DNA of 64,000 bases from Mucilaginibacter dorajii (GCF_024808255.1 NZ_JANTYS010000026.1:22270-86269); one strand, 5' to 3'; counted from the first letter of the stretch, positions 25,568 to 35,727 are shown. A program made the numbers and translations. Notes: generated by a model from the letters alone, not told the origin.

Positions 25568-27322
25568 TTTCACTTCAGATGCCGTAACCAGGCTACTGTT
25601 ATTACCAAAATTGCTCCTGATGTAAGTAAGCACAGCCGCAATATCTCCGTCGCTTAAAAACGCATGTTTGGGCATTACACTGTTATAAGGTTTGTTTTTT
25701 ACCGTTACAGGGCCTTCCAATCCACTTAATAACACACGTATCCCCGGCTCCTTCTCCATATATTTTCCACCTGTAACCCATTCAGATCCGCTTAGTGGCG
25801 GAAACAGGTTACCATCGCCCTTGCCATTTTTTTGATGGCAGTTAACACAGTACTTATTGTAGATGAGCGCACCTCCTTTAAGCATGCCGGTGGCAAAATT
25901 GTTACGCACCTGGTTAGGTATCTTAAAATTGGGCAGTTGTTTACGCTGTTCCATTTTGGCAAGCTGGGCATTGCCAAATTTGGTTTTATCACCCCCATAA
26001 AAAATTCGCCAAACCCTACCCTTTTCAGTATCGCTTACATATAACGATCCATCGGGGCCCATTGATAAACCCATCGGGCGGCATTCGGCATCGCTCACAC
26101 TCACCACTGTGTTTCGCCCGGCAAAACCATCGGCAAAAATCTCCCAATTGCCTACTGGTTTACCATTTTTAAAAGGCACAAATGCCACAAAAAAGCCAGC
26201 CTGTGGATACGGCGACCGATTGGTTGAACCATGGAAAGCCACAAAAGCCCCATTCTTATATCTTGCAGGGAACTGGTTACCGGTATAAAACAATAAATCA
26301 TTGGGTGCCCAATGCGCCTGGAAAGCAATCAGGGGTTGCGCGTATTTAGCACCTTCGCCCGTTTTTTTGCCATCTCCGCCGTACTCGGGGTTAAGCAGTT
26401 TTTTATGCTGAATAGGGTCGTAATAATAATATGGCCAGCCTACGTCGGTGCCTTGTTTTATTTTTAAAAACTCCTCGGCAGGTGCAACGGCACTTTGCCA
26501 GGCGCTAAACTTTTTGGGGAACAGCAACCGCAAATCGTCGCGCCCGTGCGCTACCACATACAGGCAATTATCGGCCGTGTTCCAATCCATAGCTACCACG
26601 CTGCGCAAACCCGTGGCGTAACGGGTGCCGTTTTTTTGCTGCTGATTGGGCTTTGCCTCATCAAACTGCCATATGCCGCCGTACTCCTGCAATAAGGGAC
26701 AACCCTTAATCCCAGGTGAACCAGGCACCCTGTTTTGCTGTTGGCAAGCATTTGACGGAGCGCCAAAAGCAACATACATATGCCCATCATTATCAAAAGC
26801 CAAAGGCTTGGCATCATGTTCATGTTCGCCATGGGCATCGTGCAAAATCAACTCCAACGGACCATCGGGCACCAGCGTATTAGGATTTAATTTGGTACGA
26901 TAAACATTTACCTCCGAACTAAAATACAGGTATCCCTTATGTACCCGCATACCCGTTCCATAGGGGCCTTTATCATCATAATTACCAAATTTTACAATCG
27001 TATCCGCCTTGCCATCATGATCAGTGTCCCGGGCGGCAACATTACCACCTATAGAATCCGGGAAGCGTAGTTTCACATAAATATCGCCGTTGGTATTTAC
27101 GGCCAAATGCCTTGCCCGGCCGGCCAGGCTGTCAATCACAATAGTAGCCTTAAAATTACCCGGCAGGTAAAGCCCTCCATTATTCACATCCGCTTTAAGC
27201 GTTTTGTGTAAGTTGATAATTGTTGAAAAACCAAACGTAATAACAGCAAGCACCAACGTAAATACAGTGGCTAAGGGTTTTCGTATGATTTTTTTCAGAT
27301 TTAAAAAAATGGTGTTTTTCAT
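25544..27322 (-). CDS. Sorbosone dehydrogenase-like propeller protein with C-terminal cytochrome c
   Basis: A 592-residue membrane-anchored or exported oxidoreductase. An N-terminal hydrophobic segment (about 15-37) precedes a beta-propeller of the PQQ-type sugar/sorbosone dehydrogenase family (about 55-450; blocks RHLAVNTNGDIYV, GTGMRVHKGYLYFSSE, AMDWNTADNCLYVVAHGRDD, GLSMGPDGSLYVSDTEKGRV). A class I cytochrome c domain follows with heme motif CVNCH (492-496) and probable axial Met550 in NSVMP. Electrons from sugar oxidation would pass to the heme and the periplasmic respiratory chain. The substrate is unknown, and PQQ use is inferred from the family. The gene stands alone. Confidence 0.82.
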   Translation of the reverse strand: MKNTIFLNLKKIIRKPLATVFTLVLAVITFGFSTIINLHKTLKADVNNGGLYLPGNFKATIVIDSLAGRARHLAVNTNGDIYVKLRFPDSIGGNVAARDTDHDGKADTIVKFGNYDDKGPYGTGMRVHKGYLYFSSEVNVYRTKLNPNTLVPDGPLELILHDAHGEHEHDAKPLAFDNDGHMYVAFGAPSNACQQQNRVPGSPGIKGCPLLQEYGGIWQFDEAKPNQQQKNGTRYATGLRSVVAMDWNTADNCLYVVAHGRDDLRLLFPKKFSAWQSAVAPAEEFLKIKQGTDVGWPYYYYDPIQHKKLLNPEYGGDGKKTGEGAKYAQPLIAFQAHWAPNDLLFYTGNQFPARYKNGAFVAFHGSTNRSPYPQAGFFVAFVPFKNGKPVGNWEIFADGFAGRNTVVSVSDAECRPMGLSMGPDGSLYVSDTEKGRVWRIFYGGDKTKFGNAQLAKMEQRKQLPNFKIPNQVRNNFATGMLKGGALIYNKYCVNCHQKNGKGDGNLFPPLSGSEWVTGGKYMEKEPGIRVLLSGLEGPVTVKNKPYNSVMPKHAFLSDGDIAAVLTYIRSNFGNNSSLVTASEVKKIRASLK

Positions 27323-28121
27323 ACAGGGGATCTTGCTGATTGTGATCGGCAGCCGGTAACTGCCGGTAGTAAAAGGATTTTGAACGGTAAATGTTTAGAA
27401 ATTCTGTCGGAAAAATCAGAGCTAAAAAAAACAATTTCCCTGCCCGAGCGGTAAGGAGTAAAAGGCAAATCGCTTTTAATATTTAACTTAATTTTCTCAC
27501 AGGCTGAGAGCTGAGTAAACACGAATTTAACTACCCGTAAGATAGATGATAGCTAATTTAACGAATTTCTTCAATCACATTTTAACTCGGGCTACAGGGA
27601 AAACGCGGTTAATTGGGTTAACATAACTTAACATATTTCAGATAAAATACATCATAATTACATAATAATCAATACTTTGTATTTTTGCATGGTTAACACA
27701 AAAATGATGTGCCGCGCAATTTAGGCACACCCAATATTTGTGTCTGTTGCTGGTCAATACAAGCCTCTTCTATACCTGCATTACTTAACCAGGACCAGGC
27801 AATAAAAACAAAGTATTGTTTGATGCTTATCTCTTTCCTGCTCCTTAAGCTTATTCCCTTACTTATTATTAAATAACAGCTTATCCCTGTTAACTAATTA
27901 GATGCGTTGCCCTGATTTGGGTATCGATCAACTCCAAAATTCGTGCAATTCGATTAAATTGTAACCGGGGCGGCGGGCATTCGTGTCTAACTCAAAAAAG
28001 GTATCTTAAGATAACCCGTATTCATTCCTGGTGGGTAAAAGCGATTTCTCTGTAAGGAGTAAACATTTTCCGTATCATCTTTAATAAAAACCCTATCTTA
28101 TCGTCCTTAATTAATTTAATC
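27323..28121. other. 799-bp gene-free region upstream of the permease
   Basis: I see no coding region supported here. TATTTTTG at 27680-27687 matches the Bacteroidota -7 element TAnnTTTG, but no TTTG lies at the right distance for a -33 box. Right after it is a short hairpin, GTGCC...GGCAC (about 27711-27729). If that promoter is used, the permease would have a leader of about 430 nt. No known riboswitch is recognised. Confidence 0.4.
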
Positions 28122-29429
28122 ATGCCCGCTTCAGAGAAAAAATTAGGCTTGTGGACCAGCACCTCCCTGGTGGTAGGTAATATGATAGGTGCCGGTGTGT
28201 TTTTATTGCCGGCCGCCATGGCCTCGTTTGGCAGCATTGGTTTATTAGGTTGGGTGTTCTCGGCTATTGGTTCCTTTTTCCTGGCAAAGGTATTCAGCAA
28301 CATGAGTAAGCTGCTGCCACACGCAACAGGTGGTCCATATGCCTTTACACGTAACGGCCTGGGCGATTTTGCCGGCTTTTTAGTGGCCTGGGGATACTTT
28401 TTAGCTACTTCTTGTGCCAACGCAGCTATCACTATATCGTTAATCAGCGCGCTTAGCACCTTTTTCCCGGTGTTGGGTACCAGCAGTTTGGCTGCGGTAA
28501 CTGCGGGCCTGTGTGCTATCTGGTTGCTTACCTATATCAATACCCTTGGCGTAGTTACAAGTGGCAAGCTACAATTGATAACCACTATTTTAAAGGTTTT
28601 ACCGCTTTTATTGGTGGCGCTTGGCGGTTTGTTTTTTTTACAGGCTAAAAACTTTTTGCCTTTCAACAGCAGCGGCAAAACCGTATACGGAGCCATTAGT
28701 GCTACAGCCGCAATGACCATGTTTTCGTTTGTTGGTATTGAAGCCGCTACGGTGCCGGCAGGCAGTGTCGAGAATCCCGAAAAAACAGTTCCAAGAGCCA
28801 CCTTACTGGGTTTGTTGATAGCCACTTTGGTTTATATTTTAGGCAGCGTCAGCGTTATGGGTATTATACCATCGGTGCAGCTACAACATTCATTAACACC
28901 TTATGCTGATGCCGCAGTAGTAATTTATGGTAGCAATGCGCGATACTGGATAAGCGCCGGCGTGGCCATAGCTGCCTTTGGCGCGCTCAACGGCTGGACA
29001 CTGATGCAGGGCCAGATGCCCTTCGCTACAGCACAAGACAAACTATTTCCAGCGGTTTTCAGCAGGCAAAATAAAAAGGGAGTTCCTTATGTTGGTGTTT
29101 TATTAAACAGTGTAATGGTATCGTGTTTTATTTACATGAACTATAACAAAGGCATGGTTGAGCAATTCAGGTTTTTGCTGTTATTATCCCTGCTATGTAT
29201 GCTTATTCCTTATCTTCTTTCGGCAGCATCGTACCTCATTATCAGGGCTAAAAGCAATATAAAAGATGGCTGGCTTAGCGCAATATTGTTAGGTATTATA
29301 GCATTTGGCTATGCACTATGGAACATTGCCGGCAGCGGTAAGGAAGCCGTTTATTACGGTTTTTTACTGCTGATGGCCAGCGTGCCTTTTTACGTTTGGG
29401 TAGCTTATAAAAAAAACAGCGGGCAGTAA
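28122..29429 (+). CDS. APC-family amino acid permease (AdiC/PotE-like)
   Basis: A 435-residue integral membrane protein of the amino acid-polyamine-organocation superfamily with about 12 helices. TM1 carries the substrate-binding GNMIGAGVFLLPA, and TM6 carries SFVGIEAATVPAGSVENPEKTVPRA, both characteristic of the arginine/agmatine and related antiporters. It would exchange or take up an amino acid or amine at the inner membrane. No decarboxylase gene is adjacent, so the acid-resistance role of AdiC cannot be assumed. The start at 28122 places the first helix about 10 residues in. Confidence 0.88.
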   Translation: MPASEKKLGLWTSTSLVVGNMIGAGVFLLPAAMASFGSIGLLGWVFSAIGSFFLAKVFSNMSKLLPHATGGPYAFTRNGLGDFAGFLVAWGYFLATSCANAAITISLISALSTFFPVLGTSSLAAVTAGLCAIWLLTYINTLGVVTSGKLQLITTILKVLPLLLVALGGLFFLQAKNFLPFNSSGKTVYGAISATAAMTMFSFVGIEAATVPAGSVENPEKTVPRATLLGLLIATLVYILGSVSVMGIIPSVQLQHSLTPYADAAVVIYGSNARYWISAGVAIAAFGALNGWTLMQGQMPFATAQDKLFPAVFSRQNKKGVPYVGVLLNSVMVSCFIYMNYNKGMVEQFRFLLLLSLLCMLIPYLLSAASYLIIRAKSNIKDGWLSAILLGIIAFGYALWNIAGSGKEAVYYGFLLLMASVPFYVWVAYKKNSGQ

Positions 29430-29708
29430 GAAGTTTGCAGTGGTCGGTTTACAGTTAGCAACGTGAATTTAATATGGCAATAAATTTAAAGATCAACCGC
29501 TATGCGGAAACTAAACGACGAGCTAACAAACATTTAAATCTCACAAACCATTAAAATTCATAATAGTGCTTTTATAGCACAGCGTATTGATATTTTTACA
29601 TTTGATTACAGTATATATTTACTTATATGATATTCAATTACTTACACCGTGCGTCAAATTTCTAAATGTTAAATTTGGTGTTGTAACTGTTAAATCTACG
29701 GCTCTGCT
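29430..29708. other. Gene-free spacer before the beta-barrel gene
   Basis: No coding region, RNA or clear hairpin was recognised between the permease and the promoter-like boxes at 29709. Confidence 0.4.
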
Positions 29709-29739
29709 TTTGATTACTAAGATTTTAGTTATACCTTGG
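29709..29739 (+). promoter_or_regulatory. Bacteroidota-type promoter candidate for the beta-barrel/GLPGLI pair
   Basis: TTTG at 29709-29712 and TACCTTGG at 29732-29739, 19 bp apart, match the Bacteroidota -33 (TTTG) and -7 (TAnnTTTG) elements with one mismatch. The predicted start of transcription is only about 10 nt before the ATG at 29757. Confidence 0.4.
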
Positions 29740-29756
29740 TTTTCATAAACAACCTT

Positions 29757-32558
29757 ATGAAAATCACAATACCTGCACTAATACTACTCTGCTTGAGTAC
29801 GTTTTCTGTTTTTGCGCAAAATTCGTATTCTATCAAAGGCTCGGTTGCCGACACAGCCGCCAATTCTAAATTAACCAATGCCACCGTTGCTGTTTTAAAC
29901 GCCAAAGATTCTATCCTGCAAAAGTTTACCAGGGTAAACGAAGGGCAGTTTGCCATTAACAACTTAAAAAAGGGAAAATTCATCCTGTTGGTAACCTACT
30001 CTGGCTACGCCGATTTTGTGGAGCGTTTCACGCTCGATTCGGCACATACTACGCATGATTTTGGCCGGATAAAAATGATCCTGAAAACGCAGCTTTTACA
30101 AGAGGTAATCATAAAAGCCAAAGTAGCGGCCGTAAAAATCAAAGGCGATACCACCGAGTTTAATGCCGCCGCATTTACCGTACAACCCAATGCCAAGGTA
30201 GAGGACCTGCTGAAGGAGCTACCCGGTATACAGGTTGATAAGGATGGCAAAATTACCGCCCAGGGCCAAACCGTAAGTAAGGTTTTGGTTGATGGCGAAG
30301 AATTTTTTGGTGATGACCCTACATTGGTTACCAAAAACCTGCGGGCAGATATGGTTGATAAGGTACAGCTATATGATAAAAAAAGTGACCAGGCAGCCTT
30401 TACCGGTATTGATGACGGGGTAAAAAACAAAACCATCAATATAAAACTTAAAGAAGATAAAAAGAACGGCTATTTTGGTAAGTTGGATGCCGAAGGTGGT
30501 ACAGGCAAATATTACCAGGAGCAGCTGATGTTTAACCGTTTTAAAGGCAAGCAAAAATTCTCGGTTTATGGTACTATAGGTAATACCGGCAAGGTAGGCC
30601 TTGGCTGGCGCGACGAAAATAAATACGGAGGAACAGGCCTTGAATTTGCCGACGACGGCGGCTTATACTTTAACGGTGGTGGTGGCGAAAGCGATCTTGA
30701 TACCTGGAACGGCCGTTTTGAAGGCGAGGGTATCCCATTGGCGCGTACCGCGGGCGCACATTATGATACCAAATGGGGTTCAGATAAGCAATCGCTTAAT
30801 GCAAACTACAAAATAGGATCATTAGATGTAGATGGCACCAAAAACACGCAAACTCAAAATACATTACCGGGCAATTTCATCAACAGTAACTCCGATCAAA
30901 CCTTTCATAAATATAGTTTTCGTCAAAAGCTTGATTTAACCTACCAGGTGAAACTGGATACCACGACGAACTTAAAAATAATGACTGATGGTACTGATAA
31001 GGATAGTAAGATCAATACTAACTATAACGCTACCAGTTTACGGCAGAATGGTACCAAACTAAACACCAACAACCGCACGGTAACCAATGATGTTACCGAT
31101 AAAATATTTCACGCAAGCGCTTTTTATACCAAAAAATTCAAAAAGGTCGGTCGTACTTTATCAGTAAACGTTAGCGAGGCTTATAATGAAAGCAGCGCCA
31201 AAGGCTTCTTAAAATCAAACACCACGTTTTATGATACCCTTGAAAAGGTAACCGGTACACCGCAAGTTATTGATCAACGCAAGACTACCGAAACCAAAAA
31301 CAATGTATTGAGCTCCAATATTACTTACACCGAGCCGCTATCTAAAAAGTTCTCGGCAGTAATTAACTATGGTATCAGCGTTGATAATGGCAGTTCGGAC
31401 AGGCGTTCATACAACCAATCGGCACCAGGTGTTTATAATGTGCAGATAGACTCGCTGAGTAATAATTATAAACTTAACCAACTTACTAACCAGGCCGGGT
31501 TAAACTTTAATTACAAAAGCAAAAAGAGCACTTTTAACTTTGGTACCAAGGCCGCAACGGTTAACTTTAAACAGATAGATTTGTTTAATGATGCCAATTC
31601 ACGCACCCGTAATTTTGTAAACTGGTTTCCGCAAGCCACCTATCAATATCGCTTTTCGCAAAATCAATCTGTCCGCGTAAGCTATAATGGTAATACTGCG
31701 CAGCCAACTATCGATCAAATTCAGCCGGTGAGGGTAAATACCGATCCGTTGAACGTAACCGTGGGTAACCCTAACCTTAAACCATCATTTACCAACCGTT
31801 TTTCATTATGGTATAACTCTTATAAAGTTATCAGCGAGGAATCACTTTACATCGGCGGCTCGTACAGTAACACAACCAACCCTATTGTGAGTAACGTAAC
31901 GACGGATACAACATCGGGTAAAAGTATCTTCCAGTCATCTAACCTTAACAAGCAAACCGTTAACATGTATGCCAACTTTTATTATGGCCGCAAGATCCCT
32001 ATTGGCGATATCAATGCCGGTTTAGGCGGCGATGCCAATGGCAATACGTACTACAACTTATCAAACGGCAAGCTTAATAAAACAACATCGTATACCTACT
32101 CTGCTAACATTAGCCTGTCAAAATACAAGCAAAAAAAATATGATGTATACATTTCTGCGGGGCCAACCTATACCCTTAACTCGTCATCGCTTTTGCCAAA
32201 CGTAAATAACAATGGTAGAGGATTTAATGCCAATGGCGGTTTTAATTTATACCTGCCGGCACATTTTTCGATAGGCAGCGATGGTTCATACCAGTATAAT
32301 GCTAAAACACAGTCGTTCCCCGAGGATTTTAAACGTACCATACTTAATGCCAACATTGCCAAATCATTTATGAAGGACGAAAGCATTAAGGTAACTTTAA
32401 GTGGTAATGACCTGCTTAACCAAAATAAGGGATACAACCGAAGCGGATCTGCCGGCATTTTAACACAGGACCGTTATACTGCCATCAGAAGATACTTTAT
32501 GCTGGGCATTAGCTGGGATTTTAATCATGTTGGCGGCGGCGTAGCAACTAAAAAATAA
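29757..32558 (+). CDS. Outer-membrane beta-barrel protein, TonB-receptor-like, with N-terminal CarboxypepD_reg-like domain
   Basis: A 933-residue outer-membrane protein. The start at 29757 is chosen because MKITIPALILLCL opens a signal peptide ending near VFAQ. Residues about 22-105 form a carboxypeptidase-regulatory-like domain, then a plug-like region (VEDLLKELPGIQVDKDGKI, VLVDGEEFFGDDP, DKVQLYDKKS) leads into a long barrel rich in alternating strands. This matches the outer-membrane beta-barrel family that resembles TonB-dependent receptors but lacks an obvious TonB box. It is followed after 5 bp by a GLPGLI gene, a pairing common in Bacteroidota. The substrate is unknown. Confidence 0.85.
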   Translation: MKITIPALILLCLSTFSVFAQNSYSIKGSVADTAANSKLTNATVAVLNAKDSILQKFTRVNEGQFAINNLKKGKFILLVTYSGYADFVERFTLDSAHTTHDFGRIKMILKTQLLQEVIIKAKVAAVKIKGDTTEFNAAAFTVQPNAKVEDLLKELPGIQVDKDGKITAQGQTVSKVLVDGEEFFGDDPTLVTKNLRADMVDKVQLYDKKSDQAAFTGIDDGVKNKTINIKLKEDKKNGYFGKLDAEGGTGKYYQEQLMFNRFKGKQKFSVYGTIGNTGKVGLGWRDENKYGGTGLEFADDGGLYFNGGGGESDLDTWNGRFEGEGIPLARTAGAHYDTKWGSDKQSLNANYKIGSLDVDGTKNTQTQNTLPGNFINSNSDQTFHKYSFRQKLDLTYQVKLDTTTNLKIMTDGTDKDSKINTNYNATSLRQNGTKLNTNNRTVTNDVTDKIFHASAFYTKKFKKVGRTLSVNVSEAYNESSAKGFLKSNTTFYDTLEKVTGTPQVIDQRKTTETKNNVLSSNITYTEPLSKKFSAVINYGISVDNGSSDRRSYNQSAPGVYNVQIDSLSNNYKLNQLTNQAGLNFNYKSKKSTFNFGTKAATVNFKQIDLFNDANSRTRNFVNWFPQATYQYRFSQNQSVRVSYNGNTAQPTIDQIQPVRVNTDPLNVTVGNPNLKPSFTNRFSLWYNSYKVISEESLYIGGSYSNTTNPIVSNVTTDTTSGKSIFQSSNLNKQTVNMYANFYYGRKIPIGDINAGLGGDANGNTYYNLSNGKLNKTTSYTYSANISLSKYKQKKYDVYISAGPTYTLNSSSLLPNVNNNGRGFNANGGFNLYLPAHFSIGSDGSYQYNAKTQSFPEDFKRTILNANIAKSFMKDESIKVTLSGNDLLNQNKGYNRSGSAGILTQDRYTAIRRYFMLGISWDFNHVGGGVATKK

Positions 32559-32563
32559 AAACT

Positions 32564-33340
32564 ATGAAAAACCTTATAATCACCACCTGTATCATTGCCA
32601 TCTGCAGCAGCGCCGTGTTTGGCCAAAACAAACACTTTACTGTACACGGCAGCATCGAGTTTGAAAAAACAGTGAACATGTTTGCTTTTTTTGAAAGGCA
32701 GATCAACAAAAACAACGAAGATTTTCTTCGCTCTGCTTTTGACTCGTATAAAAAAACGCAGCCTCAATTTAAAAAGCTTAAAAGCACGCTCACTTTTGGC
32801 GATAACAAAACGCTATACACGCCCATAGAATCTGACGTGCAGGAAAACGGTTTCTTTTTTGGCGATAGCCCGGTTACCAACCAGGTGAATACCATTGCCG
32901 ACGATTTAACAACAGGCCAAAGCATTAACCAGAAAAAAGTTTTTGAAACAACCTTTTTGGTAAAAGACAGCCTGCGTAAAATAAACTGGAAGATAACTAC
33001 CGAAACCCGCGAAATAGCCGGCTTTACCTGTCGCCGTGCAAATGCCGTGGTGATGGACTCCATTTATGTAGTTGCTTTTTATACCGATGACATAGCGGTA
33101 TCGGGCGGACCAGAAACTTTTACCGGCCTGCCGGGAATGATATTGGGTCTGGCTTTACCGCACGAAAACGTAACCTGGTTTGCCACCAAAGTAAACGAGA
33201 TCCCGGTTGACGAAAAATCACTTACCCCGCCAAAAAAAGGTAAAGTGGTAACTAACCAGCAACTGGCAGCAACTCTGAAGAATGTAATGAAGGATTGGGG
33301 AACTTACGCCAACGCCTATTTAAAAGCCTTTAGCCTATAA
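32564..33340 (+). CDS. GLPGLI family exported protein
   Basis: A 258-residue protein with a signal peptide ending near VFGQ and the family's hallmark FTGLPGMILGL at about residues 185-195, together with AGFTCRRANA and VVAFYTDDI upstream of it. The molecular function of the family is not known. It begins 5 bp after the barrel gene, so the two almost certainly form one operon and probably one envelope complex. A strong terminator follows. Confidence 0.9.
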   Translation: MKNLIITTCIIAICSSAVFGQNKHFTVHGSIEFEKTVNMFAFFERQINKNNEDFLRSAFDSYKKTQPQFKKLKSTLTFGDNKTLYTPIESDVQENGFFFGDSPVTNQVNTIADDLTTGQSINQKKVFETTFLVKDSLRKINWKITTETREIAGFTCRRANAVVMDSIYVVAFYTDDIAVSGGPETFTGLPGMILGLALPHENVTWFATKVNEIPVDEKSLTPPKKGKVVTNQQLAATLKNVMKDWGTYANAYLKAFSL

Positions 33341-33364
33341 CACAACCTGCACAATTGATTTATC

Positions 33365-33401
33365 GCCCCGTTATGTTAAAAGCTGAACGGGGCTTTTTTT
33401 T
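33365..33401 (+). terminator. Rho-independent terminator after the GLPGLI gene
   Basis: Arms GCCCCGTT (33365-33372) and AACGGGGC (33386-33393) are followed by eight T (33394-33401) and then an unusual run of ten G (33402-33411). Confidence 0.85.
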
Positions 33402-33447
33402 GGGGGGGGGGCTACCGTGTACCCACATCTTTTTATTAAAGAAAAAT

Positions 33448-33587
33448 GTCATTTCGAACGAGCAAGCGCAGGGAAAAGCGGGGGTGCGAGGAGAAATCTT
33501 ATACGCTTTGTATGGTCGAATGTCCGCTTTTAGAAGATTTCTCCTCACCTCCGGCGCGCAATCCCACCCTGGTTCGTTCGTAATGAC
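33448..33587. repeat. Palindromic repeat element (GTCATTTCGAACGA type)
   Basis: The stretch begins GTCATTTCGAACGAG and ends GGTTCGTTCGTAATGAC, with inner arms GAGGAGAAATCTT and AGATTTCTCCTC. It is a long imperfect inverted repeat without a gene and distinct in sequence from the GGAACGAAGCAATC elements elsewhere in the window. Confidence 0.6.
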
Positions 33588-33695
33588 AACTGTTTTTATT
33601 TGGAGAGTAGTTTAACAAGATGTGGGTACATGGTAGGGGGATTCGGAAAACCTTTATTTTTACAGTATCGCTATACAATGCTTAGCTTTGAGGAT

Positions 33696-34355
33696 ATGAA
33701 AATTAAAACCATTATAACAGGCGCAACAGGTATGGTTGGCGAAGGTGTGTTATTAGAATGCCTGAATAATCCCGACGTGGAGCAAATATTGGTTATTAAT
33801 CGCAGACCGGGCGGCGTAACGCACCCCAAACTGCGCGAGATCATTCATAAAGACCTGATGAACCTTGCTCCTATTGAAGCGGAACTGGCCGGCTATAATG
33901 CCTGTTTTTTTTGCGCGGGGATTTCATCAGTTGGCATCAGTAAAGAAGAATATAAACATATCACCTACGATATAACCCTTGGCTTTGGCCAAACCCTGGC
34001 AAAGCTAAACCCCGATACCACTTTTTGTTATGTTACCGGTGCCGGCACTGATAGCAGCGAGCAAGGCAAAGTAGCCTGGGCACGCGTAAAAGGCGCTACT
34101 GAAAATGACTTGCTCAAGATTTTTAAAAACGGGTATATGTTTCGGCCTGGTTTTATGAAAGCCACAGAAGGGCAAAAAAAAATAAAAAGCTTTTATAAAT
34201 ACATTGCCTGGTTATATCCAATTGGCCGGGCGCTTTATCCCGCCGGCTTTTGTACCCTAAAAGAAGTTGGGCAGGCCATGATCAAGGCTGCCACTAAAGG
34301 TTACTCAAAAAAAGTTCTGGAGGTGAAGGATATTGTTGAGCTGGCGAAAGCTTAA
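33696..34355 (+). CDS. NAD(P)-binding Rossmann-fold oxidoreductase (HTATIP2-like)
   Basis: A 219-residue short protein of the NAD(P)-binding, extended SDR type. The start at 33696 opens directly on the nucleotide-binding strand MKIKTIITGATGMVGEG (GxTGxxG). Other visible parts are NRRP after the second strand, ACFFCAGIS and FCYVTGAGTDSS. The length and the VAWARVKGATENDLLK segment resemble small HTATIP2/NmrA-like epimerase-family proteins. The substrate is unknown. It stands alone between a repeat element and a convergent glycosidase gene. Confidence 0.78.
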   Translation: MKIKTIITGATGMVGEGVLLECLNNPDVEQILVINRRPGGVTHPKLREIIHKDLMNLAPIEAELAGYNACFFCAGISSVGISKEEYKHITYDITLGFGQTLAKLNPDTTFCYVTGAGTDSSEQGKVAWARVKGATENDLLKIFKNGYMFRPGFMKATEGQKKIKSFYKYIAWLYPIGRALYPAGFCTLKEVGQAMIKAATKGYSKKVLEVKDIVELAKA

Positions 34356-34369
34356 GCAGTTAGCTTGCC

Positions 34370-35632
34370 TTAAAGCTTCTCGATGATTTCCCTTGCCTTA
34401 TCCACATCCAGCGAGGCCAAATAACTATACGCCTGGGTAAGCTGTGATTGTGCCGATGCATTGCCTACATACTTTTTGCGTAGGGTATACCATTTGTAAA
34501 TGAGTTCCAACTCCGTTTGAGTATACTTTACGCCTGTATATTGTTGTATGGTCACCAAAAAATCGAAATTAAAATCAAGCGTTGGCTCAATCATAGTTCC
34601 TTCACCGTAATCATTCCAGGTGATGAGCTGCAGGTATGGCAGATTGCTATTTTTGGCGAGGTTGAGCGTACTTTGCATTGTACCTGTTCCGTTATAGTTG
34701 ATAGTGAACAAATTATTACCCCAGCCACCTTCTTTATAAAAATCATGAAAGCCCGGATATGCCCCGGCAAAGGCTGTAGCCAATGTTTTGCTCCTATTGT
34801 TATAAAAATCATTAATTGGTGCCGGGTCGGTTGCCCCTACCCAAAAGAACTCGCCACTGCCTGCACTACCGGTAACATCGCCCTGATATAATAATGAGAG
34901 CAATCGTGGCCTGATGGTTAATCCCGAAAAAGCCTGCTGCCAGTCAATGGCCGATTTCAAGCCCTGCGGACCAAAATCTAACAACAATGGCTGCCCACTG
35001 ATGGTGATATAATTGCTACTTTTAAAATAGTTGGTTTGCAGGTAAGCAAAATCTTCTTTAGCCGCCGTAACCATATCCTCGCCGGTAACTTTGTTCACAT
35101 TTACCAACGAGGCATCCTCATAGCAAATACCAAACTGCAAGCCAACACCCGGCATCCTGCTGAACAGGCTATCCGTATTCCGTTTAATGAGCGGGTAATC
35201 ATAAACGTTATGGCTGCCGTTCCAATCTACAATAACACCGTCGATACCGGCATATTTCATGAGCAATAACTGGTAATCTATAATATCCCTGTCTGAGCTG
35301 GCATATGGTCCCGTCATGGGGTAATAATGGGATGCTATCTGCCTCCGGCCGTTTGCTAAAACGATATCTGGATTTTGGTTAGCCATGGTCCAGTGCTGGC
35401 CCCATTTACCTGTACCCGATGTTGTTTTATCTTCAAACCAAGGCATATAATGTACATACACCTTTTGGCTGTTAGTTTTTACTACAGGTTTGGCATCCGT
35501 TTTTACCAAACTTTTGGTGGTATCGGGGTTGGTGACAACAGGATCAATTGGTGTTACCGGATTTGATTTCGGGCTGCTTTTGGCGCAGCTTAAAAACAAC
35601 AGAGCGACGATTATGGCGGATAATTTATACAC
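34370..35632 (-). CDS. Lipoprotein glycoside hydrolase, GH71/GH99-like
   Basis: A 420-residue lipoprotein (lipobox LLFLSC, acylated Cys near 16) with a Thr/Pro-rich linker and a (beta/alpha)8 domain of the GH71/99-like group. Typical blocks are VYVHYMPWFEDK, GIDGVIVDWNG, FGICYEDASLV and the active-site-like ITWNDYGEGTMIEP. GH71 enzymes cleave alpha-1,3-glucan and GH99 enzymes cleave inside alpha-mannan glycans. It is the last gene of the SusC/SusD locus, so it probably acts at the cell surface on the polymer that locus imports. The exact family cannot be settled by eye. Confidence 0.78.
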   Translation of the reverse strand: MYKLSAIIVALLFLSCAKSSPKSNPVTPIDPVVTNPDTTKSLVKTDAKPVVKTNSQKVYVHYMPWFEDKTTSGTGKWGQHWTMANQNPDIVLANGRRQIASHYYPMTGPYASSDRDIIDYQLLLMKYAGIDGVIVDWNGSHNVYDYPLIKRNTDSLFSRMPGVGLQFGICYEDASLVNVNKVTGEDMVTAAKEDFAYLQTNYFKSSNYITISGQPLLLDFGPQGLKSAIDWQQAFSGLTIRPRLLSLLYQGDVTGSAGSGEFFWVGATDPAPINDFYNNRSKTLATAFAGAYPGFHDFYKEGGWGNNLFTINYNGTGTMQSTLNLAKNSNLPYLQLITWNDYGEGTMIEPTLDFNFDFLVTIQQYTGVKYTQTELELIYKWYTLRKKYVGNASAQSQLTQAYSYLASLDVDKAREIIEKL

Positions 35633-35727
35633 GGTTTTCAGGGTTTTGAAAGGGGTAAATCATCATGTCATTGAGTAACCTATCAGGGAAACCCTGAAAT
35701 CAACAGTAATGACGTTATTTGTTGAAT

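Noticed and set aside
30005..30439. 144-residue frame opposite the beta-barrel gene
   Set aside because: Fully inside a well-supported gene with signal peptide and plug motifs; it is a reverse-strand shadow.
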